Assembly: GCA_965221555.1 (NCBI GenBank)
Contig: OZ244895.1
Coordinates: 1,798,001-1,862,000, forward strand
Length of the DNA stretch: 64,000 nt
DNA from: JAJEAD01 sp965221555
GTDB lineage: Bacteria; Pseudomonadota; Gammaproteobacteria; HK1
Reading direction: 5' to 3'
Below the pieces are notes generated by a model. It saw only the letters and a program-made list of their open reading frames with translations, did not search any database and was not told the origin of the DNA. The translations under genes and the position numbers were made by a program. Shown in pieces: positions 59,717 to 64,000 of this stretch (position 1 is its first letter; every line of letters begins with the position of its first letter).

Positions 59717-61107
59717 TGAGGGCACTGCTTGCCGGTCTGCTCGAGTGGACCGACGCCCGCTTTCCGTTGAGCAAGCTGTGGAACGAGCACGCGGCCCACT
59801 ACTACGCGCCGAAGAACTTCAATTTCTGGTACTTCTTCGGTTCCCTGGCGCTGGTGATGCTCGCGCTCCAGCTCCTGAGCGGCATCTGGCTCGCCATGTA
59901 CTACAAGCCCGACGCCGAGGAGGCATTCCGCAGCGTCGAGTTCATCATGCGCGACGTGGAGTGGGGGTGGCTCATCCGCTACATGCACTCCACTGGCGCC
60001 TCGTTCTTCTTCATCGTCGTGTACCTCCACATGTTTCGGGGGGTGATGTACGGCTCCTTCAAGAAGCCTCGCGAGCTGTTGTGGATTATCGGGGTGCTCA
60101 TCTACCTGTGCCTCATGGCGGAAGCGTTCTTCGGCTATCTGCTGCCCTGGGGACAGATGTCGTATTGGGGGGCGCAGGTCATCATCTCGCTCTTCGGGGC
60201 GTTGCCCTTCGTCGGCGAGCCGCTTGCCCTGTGGATCCGCGGAGACTTCGTCGTCTCCGACGCCACCCTCAACCGTTTCTACTCCCTGCACGTCATCGCG
60301 CTTCCCCTGCTCTTGCTGGGTCTGGTGGTGGCCCACCTGCAGGCCCTGCACGAGGTGGGCTCGAACAATCCGGACGGAGTGGAGATCAAGAAGAAGAAGG
60401 ACTCCTCGGGAATCCCGATGGACGGGATACCCTTTCACCCCTACTACACCGTCAAGGACCTCATGGGCGCGGTGGTGTGCCTTGTCCTGTTTGTCGCGGT
60501 GCTCTTCTTCATTCCGGAGTTCGGCGGCTGGTTCCTGGAGGCGGCGAACTTCGAGCCCGCCGATCCCCTGAAGACGCCCGAGCACATCGTGCCCGTGTGG
60601 TACTTCACGCCCTACTACGCGATTCTGAGGGCGATTCCGGACAAGCTGACCGGGGTCATCGCGATGGGGGTGGCGGTGATGATCTTCTTCTTCCTGCCCT
60701 GGATCGACCGCCATCCGGTGAAGTCGATTCGCTACCGAAGCCTGCTCTTCAAGCTGCTCCTCATTTTCTTTGCGCTTACCTTCGTGGTGCTGGGTTACCT
60801 CGGCACCCAACCGCCCACCCCCGGGCGTGCCGAGCTCGGGATGCGCCTCGGCGAGGCGTACTTCTCGTTCTTCCTGGTGCTGTGGTGGTACAGCCGCGAA
60901 CGCAGCCCGGGAGCGACATGGGCGCTGCTTGCGGTTGTGGCACTGGTTTTCGCCATCATCGATGCGATCAGGTGGGATCCGGACAAGGGAGCGTTGATTG
61001 CCTTCAGCGCGCTGCTGCCTCTCATCTACTACGGGCTCTTCCTCGTCGGTCCCCTCATATCGCCCCGGCTCAATGCGAGCCGGGAAGTTCCACAGAGGGT
61101 GACCTGA
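59716..61107 (+). CDS. petB: ubiquinol-cytochrome c reductase cytochrome b, C-terminally extended
   Basis: A 463-residue cytochrome b. The first eight helices with the haem histidines (MHSTGASFFFIVVYLHMFRG; YSLHVIALPLLLLGLVVAHLQ) and the Qo motif PEHIVPVWYFTPYYAILR are standard. After YFSFFLVLWWYSRE the protein continues for about 60 residues (396-455) with two further hydrophobic stretches, WALLAVVALVFAIIDAI and ALIAFSALLPLIYYGLFLVG. It then ends in the usual EVPQRVT. Typical proteobacterial proteins are about 400-430 long. It shares one base with petA and is one base from petC. Confidence 0.95.
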   Translation: MRALLAGLLEWTDARFPLSKLWNEHAAHYYAPKNFNFWYFFGSLALVMLALQLLSGIWLAMYYKPDAEEAFRSVEFIMRDVEWGWLIRYMHSTGASFFFIVVYLHMFRGVMYGSFKKPRELLWIIGVLIYLCLMAEAFFGYLLPWGQMSYWGAQVIISLFGALPFVGEPLALWIRGDFVVSDATLNRFYSLHVIALPLLLLGLVVAHLQALHEVGSNNPDGVEIKKKKDSSGIPMDGIPFHPYYTVKDLMGAVVCLVLFVAVLFFIPEFGGWFLEAANFEPADPLKTPEHIVPVWYFTPYYAILRAIPDKLTGVIAMGVAVMIFFFLPWIDRHPVKSIRYRSLLFKLLLIFFALTFVVLGYLGTQPPTPGRAELGMRLGEAYFSFFLVLWWYSRERSPGATWALLAVVALVFAIIDAIRWDPDKGALIAFSALLPLIYYGLFLVGPLISPRLNASREVPQRVT

Positions 61108-61108
61108 G

Positions 61109-61930
61109 GTGGGAAGACTCGCTTCGATTGTGGTTCTGTTCTGCCTTCCGCTGGTTGCGAGCGCGGCGGCAGGCGGCATGGCCTTGCTGAAAGCGAATAC
61201 CAACCTGTCGGATCGGGCCTCGCTGCAGCGCGGGGCGAAGCTCTTCGCCAACTACTGCTCGGGATGCCACTCGCTGCACTTCATGCGCTACAACCGGATG
61301 GCCCGGGATCTTGGTTTGAGCGATGGGCAGGTGACGGAAAATCTGTTGTTTACCGGGGCCAAGGTGGGCGACGAAATGCGTATCGCGCTCCGCCGCGAAG
61401 ATGCGCGGGAGTGGTTCGGGGCCGCACCCCCGGACCTCTCGGTCATCGCGCGTTCCCGGGGTCCTGACTGGTTGTACTCCTACCTTCTCACCTTCTACCA
61501 GGACCCGAATCCGGCACGTCCTTTCGGAGTGAACAACCTGGTGTTCACGGGAGTCGGAATGCCGCATGCCCTGTGGTCCCTCCAGGGAATCCAGACGCTT
61601 CAGAAAGGGGATCGGCCGGCGAGCGTCAAGTCCGAGCAGGCCGTGCGGCTGGAGGCGACGGGGCAGGGCGTGAACTTGCACCAGATCGTCGTCGACGAGT
61701 CCGGAGAGCAGACCAGAGTCGTCGATCGCCTCGTGGTGGCCACGCCGGGAAGCCTGGGGGTCGGCGCCTTCCGTTCCGCGGTCCGGGATGTGGTCAATTT
61801 CCTGACCTACGCCGGCGAACCGGCCAAGCTGGTCCGGTACCGCATGGGCTTCTGGGTACTCGTATACCTGGCAATCCTGTTCGTGCTTTCCTACGCGCTG
61901 TACCGCGAGTACTGGAAGGACGTGCACTGA
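61109..61930 (+). CDS. petC: ubiquinol-cytochrome c reductase cytochrome c1
   Basis: A 273-residue cytochrome c1. The signal is LASIVVLFCLPLVASAAAGG, the haem c site is CSGCH (C50, C53, H54), and the axial Met region is GVGMPHALWSLQG. A C-terminal anchor helix (GFWVLVYLAILFVLSYALYREYW) holds it in the membrane. The start is the GTG at 61109, one base after petB, so petABC is one transcript. Confidence 0.96.
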   Translation: MGRLASIVVLFCLPLVASAAAGGMALLKANTNLSDRASLQRGAKLFANYCSGCHSLHFMRYNRMARDLGLSDGQVTENLLFTGAKVGDEMRIALRREDAREWFGAAPPDLSVIARSRGPDWLYSYLLTFYQDPNPARPFGVNNLVFTGVGMPHALWSLQGIQTLQKGDRPASVKSEQAVRLEATGQGVNLHQIVVDESGEQTRVVDRLVVATPGSLGVGAFRSAVRDVVNFLTYAGEPAKLVRYRMGFWVLVYLAILFVLSYALYREYWKDVH

Positions 61931-62003
61931 CTCCGCCCGCGTACCCTGGTGGACGGGAGGCCGCTTGAATCCATCGCGGGAGTCCATCATCCGGAGTGAC
62001 ACA

Positions 62004-62636
62004 ATGACCTTGTTCGTCAACCGGCGTTCAGTGATGTCGCTGTACTCCGACGCTACCGATGCCGCCTGTCACGCGGTGCGTTTCGTGCTCGCGGAAAAGG
62101 CGATAAATGTCGAGATCATGGACGTGGCTCCGGACAACCGGCCGGAGGATCTGAGCGCGCTGAATCCCTACGACACGATTCTCACGCTCGCGGATCGTGA
62201 TCTCGTTCTCTATGAGCCGCAGATAATCATGGAGTACATCGACGAGCGCTTTCCGCACCCCCCCCTGATGCCGGTGGACCCGGTCAGCCGCGCGAACAAC
62301 CGGCTCTACCGGTATCGAGTAGAGCGTGACATCTACTCGGTGATGAAGAGGCTGGACCGCGCCAGCTCCGGCTCCGTCGCGGCGGAACGCAAGGCTCTGC
62401 GTGACCACCTGACCGCGATCGCGCCCGCGTTTTCGCAGAGACAGTACTTCATGTCGGACGACTTCTCGCTCGCCGACTGCTTCATGGCTCCGGTGCTGTG
62501 GCGCCTGCCCCATTACCAGATCAGATTGCCGAGCCAGACCAGGAGCCTGCGCATGTACGCGGAGCGCCTCTTCGAGCGCGAGGCGTTCAAGTCGAGCCTC
62601 TCGGAGCTGGAGCAAGAGATGGGGGAGGGGTTTTAG
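62004..62636 (+). CDS. sspA: stringent starvation protein A
   Basis: A 210-residue GST-fold SspA. The N-terminal half begins RRSVMSLYSDATDAACHAVRFVLAEKAINVE and continues NRPEDLSALNPYDTILTLADRDLVLYEPQIIMEYIDERFPHPPLMP, which are diagnostic. SspA associates with RNA polymerase in stationary phase and acid stress. The ATG at 62004 is used. It follows petC after 73 nt, the conserved order in gammaproteobacteria, and sspB follows. Confidence 0.95.
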   Translation: MTLFVNRRSVMSLYSDATDAACHAVRFVLAEKAINVEIMDVAPDNRPEDLSALNPYDTILTLADRDLVLYEPQIIMEYIDERFPHPPLMPVDPVSRANNRLYRYRVERDIYSVMKRLDRASSGSVAAERKALRDHLTAIAPAFSQRQYFMSDDFSLADCFMAPVLWRLPHYQIRLPSQTRSLRMYAERLFEREAFKSSLSELEQEMGEGF

Positions 62637-62648
62637 AGCCCCGCTTTC

Positions 62649-63012
62649 ATGGCGTCCGCCCGTCCAATGACTTCGAGCCGCCCCTATCTCATCCGGGCGG
62701 TGCACGACTGGATCACGGATAACCGCCTCACCCCGCAGATGCTCGTCGACGCCGAGGCGAAGGGCGTTGTAGTGCCTTCGCACTGCGTCGAGGACGGACG
62801 GATCGTGCTCAACGTATCCGCCAATGCGGTTCGCGGGCTTCGCATCGGCAATGATCGGGTCGAGTTCGATGCGCGCTTTTCCGGGACGAGCTTTCACGTG
62901 GAGTTGCCGGTCCACTCGGTGCTGGCGGTGGTCGCAAGGGAGAACGGCGTGGGGATGTCCTTTCCGGAAGGGCGCAGCGAACCCCCGCCCGAAGCTTCGG
63001 GTCGTCAAGTAG
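62649..63012 (+). pseudogene. sspB: ClpXP adaptor SspB with +1 frameshift before the ClpX-binding tail
   Basis: SspB delivers ssrA-tagged and other proteins to ClpXP. The substrate-binding core is intact in one frame from 62649 (or ATG 62667): RPYLIRAVHDWITDNRLTPQML, IVLNVSANAVRGLRIGNDRVEFDARFSG and VHSVLAVVARENGVGMSFPEG. The C-terminal ClpX-docking tail PRPKLRVVK and its stop (63010-63012) lie in the +1 frame. The shift maps to a run of five C at 62982-62986; four C would restore the protein. In the present frame translation runs on through repeat R10 to 63278 without the tail. It could be a sequencing error, a real mutation or programmed frameshifting. Confidence 0.85.
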
Positions 63013-63037
63013 CGCGCCCTCGCGATGCGTTCGTTCT

Positions 63038-63200
63038 GTTGGCGCCCCCTCGCCTATCCCGGCTTGCAAGCAACGCCCAAGGACTGCGCAGCGCAGCAGG
63101 TAGCCGACACTACGTCGAAAGCGGCTTGAGGGAGTACGTCCCGCTAACGCAAGCACATTGGCGTCCGCGAGTTGAGAAATCGGTGAAACTTCCGGGCTCG
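63038..63200 (-). repeat. dispersed TIR repeat, copy R10 (truncated or rearranged)
   Basis: The right-hand part matches other copies closely, including GACTGCGCAGCGCAGCAGG, TAGCCGACACTACGTCGAAA and the terminus GAAATCGGTGAAACTTCCGG. The left part is altered: TTGGCGCCCCCTCGC resembles an inverted piece of the other end of the element. It starts about 25 nt after the original sspB stop. Confidence 0.7.
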
Positions 63201-63415
63201 TGGATCGGGGAAGTCGGAAGGCGATTCCAGAGCAACTTCACCGTGGGAGGGGTGAAGCCCCCCTCCCCCCAAGGGTGAGGGAGCATGCCGACCGGCGGCC
63301 GAGCTCCGCCGCCGGCCAGCGTGAATGTCCCGGCGGCCGGTCGGGGGGATGTTCAGTCCCGCGTGGGAATGGGCTATCGTCCATCAAGGGTCGAGTCGCA
63401 CCGGGGACGAGCGCC
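63201..63415 (+). other. intergenic region between R10 and the DUF3301 gene
   Basis: No gene is visible. GGGAGGGG and CCCCTCCC at about 63246-63270 can pair. TATCGT at 63375-63380 may be a -10 for the DUF3301-macro pair. Confidence 0.3.
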
Positions 63416-63751
63416 TTGGAAGGTCTTCTCATCTTCATGGTGGTGCTGGGGGTGGCGCTGCTCGCCTGGCGTGACGCAATGAGGGCTCGCGAGACCGCGA
63501 TCGAGGTTTGCCGGCGGGCCTGCCGCGGATATGGCGTGCAGTTGCTGGACGACACGGTGGCACTCTCGCGCCTGCGAGTGGTCGCAGGCGGCCGGCATGG
63601 GCTGACGCTTCGTCGGATCTACGAGTTCGAAGTGAGCGCGGACGGCCACACGCGCGAGGGGGGGTGCGTGACCCTCACCGGCGCGCGGGTCGATGCGATC
63701 CTGGTGCCCGAGTCCCGATCCGAGGTATTGCCGCCGGTGGTGACGACATGA
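63416..63751 (+). CDS. DUF3301 family protein
   Basis: A 111-residue protein with a single N-terminal helix (GLLIFMVVLGVALLAW) and a conserved cytosolic part. The pattern RDAMRARETAIEVCRRACRGYGVQLLDDTVALSRLRV followed by LRRIYEFEVSADGHTREGGCVTLTGARV is characteristic of DUF3301. Its function is unknown. The TTG at 63416 is preceded by GGGGA. It overlaps the macro-domain gene by four bases (ATGA). Confidence 0.85.
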   Translation: MEGLLIFMVVLGVALLAWRDAMRARETAIEVCRRACRGYGVQLLDDTVALSRLRVVAGGRHGLTLRRIYEFEVSADGHTREGGCVTLTGARVDAILVPESRSEVLPPVVTT

Positions 63752-64000
63752 TTCTGGTCCATGTCGGAGACATTACCCGACTCCAGGTGGACGCGGTGGT
63801 GAACGCCGCCAATTCGACTCTGCGCGGAGGTGGTGGGGTCGATGGGGCGATTCATCGGGCGGCGGGACCGGGCCTGCTCGAAGCGTGCCGGCGGCTTCGC
63901 TTCTGCGACACCGGCGACGCAAAGCTGACTGACGCTTTCGACCTTCCCGCACGCTACGTGATTCACGCCGTCGGCCCGATCTGGAAAGGCGGAGATCATG
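63748..64000 (+). CDS. macro domain (ADP-ribose hydrolase-like) protein, partial
   Basis: The first 84 residues of a macro-domain protein; the rest lies beyond the right edge. ILVHVGDITRLQVDAVVNAANSTLRGGGGVDGAIHRAAG is the complete ADP-ribose-binding front of the YmdB/MacroD group, and YVIHAVGPIW follows. These enzymes remove ADP-ribose or hydrolyse O-acetyl-ADP-ribose. It is coupled to the DUF3301 gene by a 4-nt overlap. Confidence 0.92.
   Translation, partial: MILVHVGDITRLQVDAVVNAANSTLRGGGGVDGAIHRAAGPGLLEACRRLRFCDTGDAKLTDAFDLPARYVIHAVGPIWKGGDH

Noticed and set aside
62649..63278. A 209-residue SspB as a true full-length product
   Set aside because: The last part is translated repeat DNA, while the real conserved tail is present in the +1 frame.
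1..64000. CRISPR arrays, prophage or plasmid features
   Set aside because: No regularly spaced short repeats, integrase, terminase, replication or transfer genes were seen.

Overview
The window is high-GC DNA from a bacterium that is most likely a gammaproteobacterium. The support is conserved gene order: queA-tgt-yajC-secD-secF, petABC-sspA-sspB, mlaC-ibaG-murA, ybbA-ybbP next to a divergent tesA, and yqgE-zapE. Pantothenate and poly(A) polymerase genes are also present, as is a LexA box of the CTGT-N8-ACAG type in front of dnaE2. No plasmid, phage, CRISPR array or intact transposase gene was seen. The species cannot be named from the sequence.

Layout. 1-7.0 kb: a catabolic cluster for a nitrogen compound. 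A minus-strand operon carries a class IV aminotransferase, Nudix hydrolase, flavodoxin-fold reductase, RidA, creatininase-family hydrolase and a cytosine-deaminase-like amidohydrolase cut by the window edge. It is divergent from an imine-reductase-like dehydrogenase and a fused luciferase-like monooxygenase/isochorismatase hydrolase. 7.1-11.1 kb: larC-larE-larB for the nickel-pincer cofactor, plus an exported Fe-S aldo/keto reductase. 11.5-20.6 kb: a SnoaL-like protein, SOS-controlled dnaE2 without imuA or imuB, a tartrate/malate dehydrogenase, a GGT-like protein, an exported YqgE and ZapE. 20.7-30.3 kb: EF-G-like protein, DadA, a PhyH oxygenase, an acyl-CoA ligase, MgtE with a soluble MgtE-like partner, and an MscS channel. 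30.8-35.4 kb: parts of ABC importers around a Rieske oxygenase. 35.5-41.4 kb: Mpl, a membrane protein, Hsp15 and a large STAND/BTAD regulator.

41.5-64 kb is mainly housekeeping: tRNA-Glu(CTC), pcnB, panC, tRNA-Leu(CAA), ybbP-ybbA, tesA, queA-tgt-yajC-secDF, a voltage-gated cation channel, mlaC-ibaG-murA, petABC-sspAB, a DUF3301 protein and a macro-domain protein cut by the window edge.

The most striking non-genic signal is a family of dispersed intergenic repeats. There are at least eight recognisable copies in both orientations. The best copy is about 184 bp, with roughly 25-bp terminal inverted repeats beginning TAGCCCGCA. A long form of about 290 bp carries an extra module with two REP-like hairpins. 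These look like non-autonomous (MITE-like) elements, and several sit where conserved neighbours are missing or a gene end is altered. Other points of interest are a +1 frameshift that detaches the ClpX-binding tail of SspB, a probable AUU start for pcnB, a channel with a TLEDWTD filter, a cytochrome b with an extra C-terminal hairpin, and an orphan mlaC.
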